Assembly (NCBI RefSeq): GCF_025465255.1
Contig: NZ_JAODNI010000167.1
Coordinates: 1 to 32,716, forward strand
Length of the DNA stretch: 32,716 nt
DNA from: Pseudonocardia sp.
GTDB lineage: Bacteria > Actinomycetota > Actinomycetes > Mycobacteriales > Pseudonocardiaceae
Direction of reading: 5' to 3'
Below, piece by piece: positions 1 to 7,074 of this stretch. The notes below the pieces were generated by a model. It saw nothing but the letters and a program-made list of their open reading frames with translations. It searched no databases and was not told where the DNA came from. Numbering within the stretch: the first letter of the stretch is position 1; every line of letters starts with the position of its first letter. The translations under genes were made by a program, and so were the position numbers.

Positions 1-434
1 AGCGCCGCATTGGCGGCGGCCAGTGCGCGCCCGGCCGTCGGGACGGCGAGCGCCGCGGCCCGGGCCAGCTCCGCGGCCTCGGCCAGCTCCGGTGAGCCGA
101 GGACGTCCGCTCCCAGGGACCGGCGCAGCACCGCGTCGACCGCCCGCACCCGCAGGGCGCAGAACTCCTCGGGCGTGGCGAGGGACCACACCTCGGGGAT
201 CGCCCGGCGGACCAGGCCGGGGGCGAAGTTGTAGAACAGCGCCGTCACGACCTCGGCCGCGACCGCGCCGAGGGGTGCGGCGCGCTGGGCGAAGTAGCCC
301 CGCCAGAAACCGCGGGCGCCGAGCTCCTCGCACGCGGCCTTGGGCTCCGGCGCGAAGTAGGTCACCGCGTGCAACGGCTCCAGGGCCCGCCACAACCGGC
401 GTGCCCGGTGCTCCCCGTCCTGTTCCCGTGCCAC
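1..434 (-). CDS. SCO6745-family protein, N-terminal part (3' end outside window)
   Basis: The reverse strand from GTG at 434 reads open to the window edge (144 codons). The protein begins with a short polar stretch, then LWRALEPLHAVTYF and later TALFYNFAPGLV. These fit my memory of the actinobacterial SCO6745 family, helical proteins of roughly 280 residues with no assigned reaction, so about half is visible. A G-rich Shine-Dalgarno run (GGGAGGGG) lies just upstream of the GTG, which supports this start. The gene points out of the window and the next gene (703) is divergent, so 435-702 should hold both promoters. Family assignment rests on recognised motifs; the function is unknown. Confidence 0.72.
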   Translation of the reverse strand, partial: MAREQDGEHRARRLWRALEPLHAVTYFAPEPKAACEELGARGFWRGYFAQRAAPLGAVAAEVVTALFYNFAPGLVRRAIPEVWSLATPEEFCALRVRAVDAVLRRSLGADVLGSPELAEAAELARAAALAVPTAGRALAAANAA

Positions 435-702
435 GCCCGGCCCCCTCCCACCAGGCCCGGCCGCCGGGCCCCGGTCCCTGCACGGTAGGCCGGACGGATG
501 TCCCGGACCAGTGATCGCATTGGGCCGATCCGGTCACGGCAGCCACCCCGCGTCTCCGGGTGGTCCTCCATTGATCACCAGTCTGGTGGAGCACCGGACA
601 TGCCGCACCGTCGTTGAACACAGTGAAGTGACCAACTGTCACCGTGGGTAGCTTTTTTCCGGGCCGCCGCCCCGCGGCCCGTCGCCTGACCGGAGGATCT
701 GC
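435..702. other. Divergent intergenic region with two small palindromes
   Basis: No convincing coding frame lies between the divergent SCO6745-like gene and the small membrane protein gene. Visible signals are a perfect interrupted palindrome CACCAG-T-CTGGTG at 576-588 and a GTGAC-N5-GTCAC inverted repeat at 628-642. A T-run at 653-658 precedes the GGAGG ribosome site at 691-695. Either palindrome could be an operator, but no regulator is identified. Confidence 0.4.
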
Positions 703-990
703 ATGAGCCAGGAGAACACCGTCGCCGACCGTCTCGTCACCGATGCGCGGAAGAAGACGGCGCGCCAGGAGGGCCCGGCGCTCGGCAAGGCGTCGCTGAT
801 CGTCGGCATCATCGCCCTGGTCGCCAGCCCGATCTCGATCGCGGGATGGGTCCTCGGACTCGTCGCGATCGGCCTGGGTGTCGCCGCCGTCCGCAAGCCC
901 GACACGGCCAAGCAGGCCAAGATCGCGATGGTGCTCGGCTTCGCGGCGCTGGTGGTCGGCACGTTCTTCTTCACGCTGAACATCGCCTGA
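703..990 (+). CDS. Small two-helix membrane protein (DUF4190-like)
   Basis: This is a 95-residue protein. It has a charged cytoplasmic-looking N-terminus (residues 1-28), then two hydrophobic segments at about 30-62 (ASLIVGIIALVASPIS and on) and 73-94 (IAMVLGFAALVVGTFFF), joined by a short basic loop (RKPDTAKQAK). This is the pattern of DUF4190-type small actinobacterial membrane proteins; no enzymatic motif is present. The start is supported by GGAGG at 691-695, seven bases before ATG. A GC-rich hairpin follows the stop directly, so the gene looks monocistronic. The role is unknown. Confidence 0.75.
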   Translation: MSQENTVADRLVTDARKKTARQEGPALGKASLIVGIIALVASPISIAGWVLGLVAIGLGVAAVRKPDTAKQAKIAMVLGFAALVVGTFFFTLNIA

Positions 991-996
991 CACCCC

Positions 997-1016
997 GGGC
1001 GCGGGACACCGCGCCC
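997..1016 (+). terminator. Hairpin terminator after the small membrane protein gene
   Basis: An 8-bp perfect stem (GGGCGCGG / CCGCGCCC) with a GACA loop starts six bases after the stop codon at 990. There is no U-tract, which is common for terminators in high-GC actinomycetes. Confidence 0.55.
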
Positions 1017-1121
1017 AACCGGCGCACGACGCGTCGAAATCGGCCGGTGGTTCCCGGATGCACGATCCGGGAGTCGCCGGCCGTCGTCGTTCCCGGAGCG
1101 GGCCCGGGCGCCGGCGTGGGT

Positions 1122-1452
1122 TCAGACTCCCGCGCCCGAGGCGATGCGCGCCAGGATCTCGGCCAGCTCGGCGGGGCGGGTGAGCATCGGGAAGTGTCCA
1201 CCGGCCAGGTCCACCACGTCCGCACCGAGGGCCACGCCGCTCGCCGTGACCACGCCGGCGAGACCACGCGATCCTCCGCACAGACCATCGAGACCGCCCA
1301 TGTCCCCGTCCTGGGTTTGTCCGTGTGGGGTCCGTCCGCCCTGGGCGGCCCCGGCCATCGCGTCCACGACCGCCCGGACGTACTCCCCCGCGCCGAGACC
1401 GGTCCCAGCACGCCGAGTCGTGCCAGGCCCCGCGCACGAGCACGACCGTCAT
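1122..1452 (-). pseudogene. Decayed alpha/beta-hydrolase (both ends present, middle lost)
   Basis: On the reverse strand, ATG at 1452 begins MTVVLVRGAWHDSACWD. This matches the usual N-terminal beta-strand and HGAWH oxyanion region of EstA-like alpha/beta-hydrolases, with R replacing the H of HGAW. After about 20 residues the similarity stops. In a different frame, ending with TGA at 1124-1122, the sequence reads DLAGGHFPMLTRPAELAEIL, the C-terminal segment carrying the catalytic His of the same family. Intact members have roughly 230 residues. Here only about 110 codons separate start and stop, and the two parts are out of frame. The nucleophile-elbow region is missing, so the gene cannot encode an active hydrolase. 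The long palindrome at 1475-1531 sits just upstream. Confidence 0.7.
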
Positions 1453-1474
1453 CGGCTCCGCGCCTGCCCCGGCA

Positions 1475-1531
1475 CCTAGGGTCTGTCCTGCGGATCTCCG
1501 TCGGCTGGAGATCCGCAGGACAGACCCTAGG
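1475..1531. repeat. 25-bp perfect palindromic element with CTAG at both ends
   Basis: The arms 1475-1499 and 1507-1531 are exact reverse complements with a 7-nt loop. Each arm ends in CCTAGG, so a core inverted repeat beginning GGTCTGTCCTGC is bordered by CTAG on both sides. The TAG stop codon (1529-1527) of the thiamine-binding protein gene lies inside the right arm. It may act as a terminator for that gene. The CTAG borders also resemble a short target duplication, so a miniature inverted-repeat element is an alternative. Confidence 0.75.
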
Positions 1532-1859
1532 ACCCCGTCGGGTCGTCCCCGTCCGGCGCGTCGCCGCCGAGGGCTGCCTCGATCCGCTCGACCTTCGCCC
1601 CGAGCTGGCCGGACCAGCCCGGACGGATGTCCGCCTTGAGCACGAGACTCACCCGCGGGGCGCGGGCCTGCACCGCCTCGACCGCGCGTCTCACCACGTC
1701 CATGGCCTCGTCCCAGCTCTCGGCCTCGATGGTGGTGAACATCGAGGTGGTCTCGTTGGGCAGCCCGGACTCCCGGACGACCCGCACCGCCTCCGCCACC
1801 ACGTCGCCGACACTGTCCGACCCGCCCCCGGAGGGCGCCACGCTGAACGCTACGAGCAT
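1527..1859 (-). CDS. Thiamine-binding (MTH1187/YqgV, DUF77) family protein
   Basis: This is a 110-residue protein starting MLVAFSVAPSGGG. The open frame extends further upstream, but this ATG gives the usual family N-terminus. The fold is a small ferredoxin-like domain of the MTH1187 family (PF01910), whose members bind thiamine or its breakdown products. Family features seen are the SVAP strand, the VVRESGLPNETTSMFTTIE segment and the basic KADIRPG strand near residue 80. It is divergent from the MarR regulator with 86 bp between starts, so co-regulation by MarR is possible but unproven. The stop codon lies inside a 25-bp palindrome that probably terminates the transcript. The upstream decayed hydrolase is not part of its unit. 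Confidence 0.8.
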   Translation of the reverse strand: MLVAFSVAPSGGGSDSVGDVVAEAVRVVRESGLPNETTSMFTTIEAESWDEAMDVVRRAVEAVQARAPRVSLVLKADIRPGWSGQLGAKVERIEAALGGDAPDGDDPTGS

Positions 1860-1931
1860 GGTGGACAGCGTGCCCCAGCCGGGCCCGACCCGCCACGCAC
1901 CATGATCGGAACCGTTCCGGCGCGGCACTGC

Positions 1932-1937
1932 TAGCGT
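1932..1937 (+). promoter_or_regulatory. -10 hexamer of the MarR gene
   Basis: TAGCGT fits TANNNT and ends eight bases before the ATG at 1946, so the transcript should be leaderless or nearly so. Confidence 0.45.
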
Positions 1938-1945
1938 CGTCCACC

Positions 1946-2449
1946 ATGAGCTCGCGCGACCGGCTGCCCTTCGACCCGATCCAGCGGGCGGCCGAGCTGT
2001 GGGCCGAACGCGTGGGGCCCTCGGGGACGATGGCCGCCGTCACCAGCATCATGCGGGTGCAGCAGATCCTGCTCTCGGCCGTGGACGGGGCGCTGCGCCC
2101 GCACGGGCTGACCTTCGCCCGTTACGAGGCCCTGGTCCTGCTGAACTTCTCCCGGCGCAAGAAGCTGCCGATGCGGGTGATGGGCGAGCGCCTCCAGCTG
2201 CACCCGACCTCCGTCACCAACATCGTCGACCGGCTGCAGGCGGACGGCCTGGTGCGCCGCATCCCGCACCCCACCGACCGGCGCGCGACGCTCGTCGAGA
2301 TCACCGAGGACGGCGTGCACCGGGTCGAGGACGCCACCAAGTCCGTGACGGACGTGGACTTCGGCCTCACCGGGCTCGATGCCGACGAGCAGGCCCGGCT
2401 CACGGACCTCCTCGGCCGGGTCCGCCGGGCGTCCGGGGACTTCGACTGA
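1946..2449 (+). CDS. MarR-family transcriptional regulator
   Basis: This is a 167-residue winged-helix regulator. A dimerisation helix spans about residues 28-50 (MAAVTSIMRVQQILLSAVDG). The helix-turn-helix lies around 66-100 (MRVMGERLQLHPTSVTNIVD). The wing carries the typical DRRATLVEITEDG motif (residues 112-124), followed by C-terminal dimer helices ending at 167. MarR proteins usually repress their own or a divergent gene and release DNA on binding a small phenolic or acyl ligand. The divergent neighbour encodes a thiamine-binding-like protein. The start is placed at ATG 1946 because a TANNNT -10 box precedes it closely. The ligand is unknown. Confidence 0.9.
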   Translation: MSSRDRLPFDPIQRAAELWAERVGPSGTMAAVTSIMRVQQILLSAVDGALRPHGLTFARYEALVLLNFSRRKKLPMRVMGERLQLHPTSVTNIVDRLQADGLVRRIPHPTDRRATLVEITEDGVHRVEDATKSVTDVDFGLTGLDADEQARLTDLLGRVRRASGDFD

Positions 2450-2492
2450 CGACCGGGGCCGGTCCCGGCCCTGCCGGCGCTCCGCGCCGCGC

Positions 2493-2833
2493 TCATCGTC
2501 TTCGCTCCTCGCGGCCCGTGCCGCCGGCGCCGGGACCGCCCGAGCCTGCCCCGCCGGAACCCGGGCCCGCCGAGCCCGGGCCACCGGCGTCGGAGCCGCT
2601 CGGGCCCGCGCCGCCCGGACCTCGGCCGACCGCGCCGGGACCGCCACCGGGCCACCGCGCCCGTCCGGATATCGCGTTCTCCGCCTGCGCCCCGGAGCGC
2701 CGCGGCTGGGTCCGGGCCAGCTGCGCATGACGCCCCCGGCTCCGCCCCGCCGCCTACGCCCCACGACGTAGCCCGCCAGGCTCGCGCCGCCCGCGGCCGC
2801 CGCTACACAGACCGAGCACGTCAACACGTCCAT
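2493..2833 (-). pseudogene. Small membrane/Gly-rich protein gene, probably frameshifted
   Basis: ATG at 2833 has an excellent GGAGG ribosome site and starts MDVLTCSVCVAAAAGG, continuing into a short hydrophobic helix and GYVVGRRRR, like a single-pass small membrane protein. That frame then runs on without a stop into the antisense of the MarR gene, which is implausible. In the neighbouring frame the sequence becomes AQLARTQPRRSGAQAENAIS, then a long Gly/Pro/Ser tail and GREERRR with a TGA at 2495-2493. Joining them needs one extra base near the five-C run around 2732. A sequencing error or a recent single-base deletion would explain it. Low-complexity non-coding DNA is the alternative. The product is unrecognised. 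Confidence 0.35.
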
Positions 2834-2861
2834 GGTCGTCCTCCACCATCCGGTTGACGCC

Positions 2862-2876
2862 CTGTTGCGGCAACAG
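2862..2876. promoter_or_regulatory. 15-bp perfect palindrome, candidate operator
   Basis: CTGTTGC-G-GCAACAG is an exact palindrome flanked on both sides by GTTGAC (2853-2858 and 2878-2883). It lies between the divergent starts at 2833 and 2915 and directly abuts the -35 box at 2879. This is a position expected for autorepression by the XRE-TPR regulator encoded at 2915. Confidence 0.5.
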
Positions 2877-2878
2877 CG

Positions 2879-2907
2879 TTGACAGTAGATCGGGCCACCG
2901 ACAGAAT
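2879..2907 (+). promoter_or_regulatory. Sigma-70-type promoter of the XRE-TPR gene
   Basis: A perfect -35 TTGACA (2879-2884), a 17-bp spacer and a -10 CAGAAT (2902-2907). Transcription should begin near 2914, almost on the GTG at 2915, which implies a leaderless message. Confidence 0.6.
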
Positions 2908-2914
2908 CGGCGGC

Positions 2915-4051
2915 GTGACCGCTCCCGCCACCCCCGAGGCCTCCCCGGAGACGGGCCGCCCCGGCCTGCGCGCCGCCCGGGCGGCGCGGGGGTGGTCCCA
3001 GACCGTGGCGGCCCGCGAGCTCGCGGCGCTCGGCCGGGAGCGCGCAGCTCCGACGGCCTCCGCCGTGAGCCTGAAGACCCAGCTCTCCCGCTGGGAGAAC
3101 GGGCACGCCACGCCGGATCCGCCGTACCGCGCGCTGCTCGCGGAGCTCTACGGCACGGACGAGGCCGCACTCGGGCTGGCCGTACCCGAGGCCGGGCCGG
3201 GCCCGGTGGCGAGTCCGCTCCCCGCCGCGCTGGCCGAGGCTCGCGCGATCGACGACGCCGCCCTCGAACTCCTCGCCGAGCAGCTTCGGCTCGTCGCCAG
3301 GCTGGACCACCGGCTCGGCCCGGCGGGCGCGGCGGACGTGCTGACGGCGCTCGTCGAACGGCTCGCCGCGGTCCTGGACCACACGCTGGTGACGAGCCGC
3401 CGACGGGCGATCGCGACGCTGCTCGCCGAGGCCGCCGCCCTGGCCGGGGAGCTGGCGCTGGACCGCGGGAGGCCGGACGAGGCGTGGGGGCTGCACGGAC
3501 GATCCCGCGCCGCCGCGCTGGAGGCGGGACACGAGGAGCTGGCCGAGCGCGCGGTCGTCGGCCGCGCGGCGGTGCTGTGGGAGACCGGACTGGTCGAGGA
3601 GGCACTCGAGCTGCTCGAGGGCCGCACGAGCAGGTGGGCGACCCTGGCCCGGGGCGAGGCCCACGCGGCGGCAGGGAGGACGGGTCCCGCGAGGAGCGCC
3701 TTCGACGAGGCGGTCGCACCTCCCGCCGGGAGCCGGCCGGAGATCGACGTCGCCGCGGTGTCCCTGCCGATCGACATGGACCTCGTGCACCGCCGACGCA
3801 GCCGGGCCCTCGCTCCACTGGGGGACCTCGACGCCATGGACGCCCTCCGCTGCACGGCCGAGGACCCGGCCGCCCCGGTCCGGGAACGGCTCGCCGCGAC
3901 GACCGGTCTCGCCCTGGGGCTCGCCCACGCCGGCCACCAGCGGGAAGCCGGCGAGCGCACGCGGCAGGCGCTGCTGCTCGGTCTCCGGATCGGCGCGGAC
4001 GCGGTTCGCGACCGGCTCAGGAGTGCCCGGCCCCCGGAGGAGGCGCGGTGA
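2915..4051 (+). CDS. XRE-family DNA-binding protein with TPR-like C-terminal region
   Basis: This is a 378-residue protein. An XRE helix-turn-helix lies at about residues 17-70 (LRAARAARGWSQTVAAREL, then SLKTQLSRWENGHATPDPPY). The rest, about 90-378, is helix-rich and alanine/leucine-rich with paired helices (DEAWGLHGRSRAAALEAG; LVEEALELLEG; AGHQREAGERTRQAL) that resemble tetratricopeptide repeats. Such actinobacterial XRE-TPR proteins act as signal-responsive regulators. A TTG at 2879 is in frame but forms the -35 box, so GTG 2915 is preferred. The 3' end overlaps the convergent meaB by 35 bp. The target is unknown; the palindrome just upstream suggests autoregulation, and the divergent small gene may be its partner. 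Confidence 0.85.
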   Translation: MTAPATPEASPETGRPGLRAARAARGWSQTVAARELAALGRERAAPTASAVSLKTQLSRWENGHATPDPPYRALLAELYGTDEAALGLAVPEAGPGPVASPLPAALAEARAIDDAALELLAEQLRLVARLDHRLGPAGAADVLTALVERLAAVLDHTLVTSRRRAIATLLAEAAALAGELALDRGRPDEAWGLHGRSRAAALEAGHEELAERAVVGRAAVLWETGLVEEALELLEGRTSRWATLARGEAHAAAGRTGPARSAFDEAVAPPAGSRPEIDVAAVSLPIDMDLVHRRRSRALAPLGDLDAMDALRCTAEDPAAPVRERLAATTGLALGLAHAGHQREAGERTRQALLLGLRIGADAVRDRLRSARPPEEAR

Positions 4052-5075
4052 CGGGCAGCTCCGCCCCGAGGGTGCCCAGCAGCTCGTCCGCCGCCCGGTA
4101 CGGGTCCAGGTCCCCGTCCACCACGCGCGCGGCGAGGGCGGGCAGGGCGGCCGACCCCCGGACGTCCTCGAAGCGGGTGCGCACCTGCTCCATGCCGATG
4201 GCCTCGATCTCGGACTCCGCGCGCCGACGACGCCGGCGGCCCCGCTCGCCGGACCGGTCCAACCAGTCCCGGTGCTGCTCGATCGCGGAGACGACGTCTT
4301 CGACGCCCTCGAGCCGGGCCGCCACGGTCCGCACCACGGGCGGCACCCACGGCCCGGATCCCGCATCGGCACCGCCGTCCGGACCCGCCTCGACCTCTCC
4401 CGAGCGGCCGGACCGGTCCCCCAGGGACAGCATGTACGTCAGGTCGCGGACGGTCTGGGCGGCGCCGTCCCGGTCCGCCTTGTTCACCACCAGGATGTCC
4501 GCCACCTCGAGGATGCCGGCCTTGGCGGCCTGGACCCCATCGCCCATCCCGGGCGCGAGCAGCACGATCGTGGTGTCCGCGAGTGCCACCACGTCGACCT
4601 CGGACTGGCCGACACCCACGGTCTCGACCAGCACGACGTCGCAGCCGGCGGCGTCGAGCACGCGCAGGGCCTGCGGGGTGGACCAGGCGAGGCCGCCGAG
4701 GTGGCCCCGGGTCGCCATGGACCGGATGAACACGCCGTCGTCCGTCGCGTGCTCCCCCATCCGCACCCGGTCCCCGAGCAGCGCCCCGCCGGAGAAGGGC
4801 GAGGACGGGTCCACCGCGAGCACCCCGACCCGGCGCCCCTCGGCGCGCAGCGCGCCGACCAGCGCGGAGGTCGTCGTCGACTTGCCGACACCGGGCGAAC
4901 CGGTGATGCCGACGACCTGCGCCCGTCCGGTGTACGGGGCGAGCGCCGCAGCCACCTCGCGCAGCTGCGGGCTCGCCCCCTCGACCAGCGAGATCAGCCG
5001 GGCGACGGCCCGGTGCTCACCCCGGCGGGCCCGTTCGACCAGATCGCCGGTGTCCTCGGTCCGTCGCCCGCCCAC
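4017..5075 (-). CDS. meaB: MeaB-type GTPase, chaperone of B12-dependent acyl-CoA mutases
   Basis: This is a 352-residue G3E-family GTPase that protects and reloads adenosylcobalamin-dependent mutases such as methylmalonyl- or ethylmalonyl-CoA mutase. Walker A is GSPGVGKST (59-67). The DPSSPFSGGALLGDR segment typical of MeaB/ArgK is at 89-103, ETVGVGQSE (Walker B/switch region) at 151-159, and the base-specificity motif NKAD at 198-201. The C-terminal dimerisation arm is rich in Arg (RRRRRR near 275). A poorly conserved Gly/Asp insert follows the GTPase core. The GTG start lies 10 bp after the thiolase stop, so the two are co-transcribed. In this window its likely clients are Ecm (25771-27786) and any methylmalonyl-CoA mutase elsewhere. 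Confidence 0.92.
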   Translation of the reverse strand: MGGRRTEDTGDLVERARRGEHRAVARLISLVEGASPQLREVAAALAPYTGRAQVVGITGSPGVGKSTTTSALVGALRAEGRRVGVLAVDPSSPFSGGALLGDRVRMGEHATDDGVFIRSMATRGHLGGLAWSTPQALRVLDAAGCDVVLVETVGVGQSEVDVVALADTTIVLLAPGMGDGVQAAKAGILEVADILVVNKADRDGAAQTVRDLTYMLSLGDRSGRSGEVEAGPDGGADAGSGPWVPPVVRTVAARLEGVEDVVSAIEQHRDWLDRSGERGRRRRRRAESEIEAIGMEQVRTRFEDVRGSAALPALAARVVDGDLDPYRAADELLGTLGAELPVTAPPPGAGHS

Positions 5076-5085
5076 CGAAGGACCC

Positions 5086-6276
5086 TCAGCTCGCCGCGGG
5101 CACCCGGATGATCAGGGCGTCGCCCTGGCCACCACCGCCGCAGAGCGCGGCGGCACCGACGCCACCGCCCCGGCGCTTCAGCTCCAGGGCGAGGTGCAGC
5201 GCGATGCGCGCACCGGACATGCCGATCGGGTGGCCGATCGCGATCGCGCCACCGTTGACGTTCACCTTGTCCTCGTCGAGGCCGAGCTTGCGCGAGGAGA
5301 CGACGCCGACGGCGGCGAACGCCTCGTTGATCTCCACCAGGTCGAGGTCGGCGGGCGTGATGCCCTCCTTCTCGCAGGCCTTCGCGATGGCGTTCGCGGG
5401 CTGCTCCTGCAGGCTCGCGTCCGGCCCGGCGACCACACCGTGCGCTCCGATCTCCGCCAGCCAGGTCAGGCCGAGCTCCTCGGCCTTGGCCTTGCTCATC
5501 ACGACCACCGCGGCGGCACCGTCGGAGATCTGCGACGAGGACGCGGCCGTGATGGTGCCGTCGGCGGAGAACGCCGGGCGGAGCTTGCCGAGCCCCTCCG
5601 CGGTGGTGTCGCCGCGGACGCCCTCGTCGGTGCTGAACACCACCGGGTCGCCCTTGCGCTGCGGGACCTCGACGGGGGTGATCTCTTCGTCGAAGACGCC
5701 GTTCTTGATCGCGGCGGCGGCGCGCTGGTGCGAGCGCGCGGCGAACTCGTCCTGGTCCTGCCGGGTGATCTCGTACCGGCCGTTGTACTTCTCGGTGGCC
5801 GCACCCATCGCGACCTGGTCGAACGCACAGAACAGGCCGTCGAGGGACATGTGGTCCGCCATGGTGACGTCCCCGAACTTGAAGCCCTCGCGGGACTTCG
5901 GCAGCAGGTGCGGGGCCTGGGTCATGGACTCCTGGCCGCCGGCCACCACGATGTCGAACTCGCCCGCGCGGATGAGCTGGTCCGCCAGGGCGATCGCGTC
6001 GATGCCGGAGAGGCAGACCTTGTTGATCGTGAGCGCGGGGACGTCCATCGGGATGCCCGCGGCGACGGCGGCCTGCCGGGCCGGGATCTGCCCGGCGCCC
6101 GCGGTGAGCACCTGACCCATGATCACGTAGTCGACATTCTCGGGCGCGACGCCGGCGCGCTCGAGGGCGGCCTTGATCGCGACGCCGCCGAGCTGCGCGC
6201 CCGAGAAGCCCTTGAGGGACCCGAGCAGGCGGCCGACGGGGGTACGGGCTCCAGCGACGATGACGGACTCGGCCAT
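5086..6276 (-). CDS. Acetyl-CoA C-acetyltransferase (thiolase)
   Basis: This is a 396-residue thiolase of the biosynthetic PhaA/AtoB type, the usual length. It condenses two acetyl-CoA to acetoacetyl-CoA or cleaves the product. Catalytic residues are visible: Cys88 in NKVCLSG, His349 in GHPIGMSG and Cys379 in [10 protein letters not shown], matching the Cys/His/Cys set of the Zoogloea enzyme. The NEAF motif (EINEAFA) is also present. GGAGG seven bases before ATG 6276 fixes the start. It is the first gene of a unit with meaB and divergent from the epimerase. In the ethylmalonyl-CoA route it supplies acetoacetyl-CoA, and it can also feed hydroxybutyrate polymer made by PhaC (15453-17153). Confidence 0.94.
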   Translation of the reverse strand: MAESVIVAGARTPVGRLLGSLKGFSGAQLGGVAIKAALERAGVAPENVDYVIMGQVLTAGAGQIPARQAAVAAGIPMDVPALTINKVCLSGIDAIALADQLIRAGEFDIVVAGGQESMTQAPHLLPKSREGFKFGDVTMADHMSLDGLFCAFDQVAMGAATEKYNGRYEITRQDQDEFAARSHQRAAAAIKNGVFDEEITPVEVPQRKGDPVVFSTDEGVRGDTTAEGLGKLRPAFSADGTITAASSSQISDGAAAVVVMSKAKAEELGLTWLAEIGAHGVVAGPDASLQEQPANAIAKACEKEGITPADLDLVEINEAFAAVGVVSSRKLGLDEDKVNVNGGAIAIGHPIGMSGARIALHLALELKRRGGGVGAAALCGGGGQGDALIIRVPAAS

Positions 6277-6319
6277 GACGACCTCCAGCGACTACGGCGA
6301 AACATGATTGTCACCGAGG

Positions 6320-6325
6320 ACCCTA
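6320..6325 (-). promoter_or_regulatory. Possible -10 box of the thiolase-meaB unit
   Basis: TAGGGT on the minus strand, about 44 bp upstream of the thiolase ATG. It would give a leader of roughly 35 nt that includes the GGAGG site. No clear -35 is seen. Confidence 0.3.
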
Positions 6326-6403
6326 CCTTCCGAACCGGGCTGCTCGACGGGCCGAACGGACGGGTGACCAGCCACACAAGGAGAGGATGTGGTGGTCCGG
6401 CGT

Positions 6404-6409
6404 TAGATT
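6404..6409 (+). promoter_or_regulatory. -10 box of the epimerase gene
   Basis: TAGATT ends seven bases before ATG 6417, implying a leaderless transcript. This argues against the in-frame upstream ATG at 6387. Confidence 0.5.
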
Positions 6410-6416
6410 CCGCTCC

Positions 6417-6908
6417 ATGACGGCTCATTCGACGACATCCTCGACGACGCAGGAAGCCGGGACCGGCGGAACCCTGGGCGCACTGGTCACGGCGGTCGAC
6501 CACGTCGGCATCGCGGTGCCGGACCTCGACGCGGCGATCGCCTGGTACGCGGACACCTTCGGCCTGGTCGCGACACACACCGAGATCAACGAGGAGCAGG
6601 GCGTCCACGAGGCGATGCTCTCCGCGCCCGGCGAGGCGGACACCCGCGTCCAGCTGCTCGCGCCGCTGCGGCCGGACTCCGCGATCGGCAAGTTCCTGGA
6701 CAGGAACGGGCCAGGCATCCAGCAGGTCGCGTATCGCGTCGAGGACATCGAGGCCGCGAGCGCGACGCTGCGGGAGAAGGGGCTGCGCCTGCTCTACGAC
6801 GCCCCGAAGCGCGGTACCGCCGGATCGCGGATCAACTTCGTGCACCCGAAGGACGCGGGCGGCGTCCTCGTCGAGCTCGTCGAACCGCCGGCGCCCGGCG
6901 CCCACTGA
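6417..6908 (+). CDS. mce: Methylmalonyl-CoA epimerase (ethylmalonyl/methylmalonyl-CoA epimerase)
   Basis: This is a 163-residue vicinal-oxygen-chelate protein with a disordered Ser/Thr-rich N-terminus of about 22 residues. It interconverts the (2R) and (2S) epimers of methylmalonyl-CoA; such enzymes also serve ethylmalonyl-CoA. Compared with the Propionibacterium enzyme (metal ligands H12, Q65, H91, E141; base E48), I see His29 (VDHVGIA), Glu65 (GVHEAML), Gln79 (RVQLLAP) and Glu153 (VELVEP). The third ligand His is replaced by Gln103 in GPGIQQVAYRV. I recall the same Gln-Gln in the mycobacterial homologue, so this is probably a subfamily trait. The gene is divergent from thiolase-meaB and 246 bp upstream of ccrA in the same direction, with a hairpin between. 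Confidence 0.9.
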   Translation: MTAHSTTSSTTQEAGTGGTLGALVTAVDHVGIAVPDLDAAIAWYADTFGLVATHTEINEEQGVHEAMLSAPGEADTRVQLLAPLRPDSAIGKFLDRNGPGIQQVAYRVEDIEAASATLREKGLRLLYDAPKRGTAGSRINFVHPKDAGGVLVELVEPPAPGAH

Positions 6909-6965
6909 CACCTCCCCGGCGTTTCCCGCTGGGTGGAATCACCCGTTCCGGCTGGATCGATTCGC

Positions 6966-7005
6966 GACCCCTCCGATCAGGCAGTTCGCCCTGACCGGAG
7001 GGGTC
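6966..7005 (+). terminator. Hairpin terminator between the epimerase gene and ccrA
   Basis: The outer stem 6966-6975 / 6996-7005 is a perfect 10-bp match (GACCCCTCCG and its complement). An inner 5-bp stem (TCAGG / CCTGA) follows a single mismatch. It separates epimerase from ccrA, so ccrA should have its own promoter. Confidence 0.65.
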
Positions 7006-7074
7006 GAGTCGTCTGTGGCCTGCGCCACTATCGCTACCACGGCTCCGGCGAGCCGTCACAATCCCTGGATACCA

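Noticed and set aside
2450..2760. Plus-strand Pro-rich extension as a separate gene after the MarR gene
   Set aside because: It is repetitive Pro/Gly/Ala translation with no start signal; the opposite strand gives an equally repetitive Gly-rich frame.
1931..4372. A long minus-strand frame of over 800 codons
   Set aside because: It lies antisense to the MarR and XRE-TPR genes, both well supported by motifs. Only its part near 2833-2740 has a credible start, which is treated as a separate small gene.
6387..6416. Upstream ATG for the epimerase
   Set aside because: The added residues (MWWSGVRFRS) are unlike the family and the segment contains the TAGATT promoter box.
2854..6420. A very long open frame of over 1100 codons on the plus strand
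   Set aside because: It runs across the XRE-TPR gene in another frame and antisense to meaB and thiolase. Its translation is Arg/Pro/Gly/Ala-rich without domains. Such frames arise because stop codons are rare in DNA this GC-rich.
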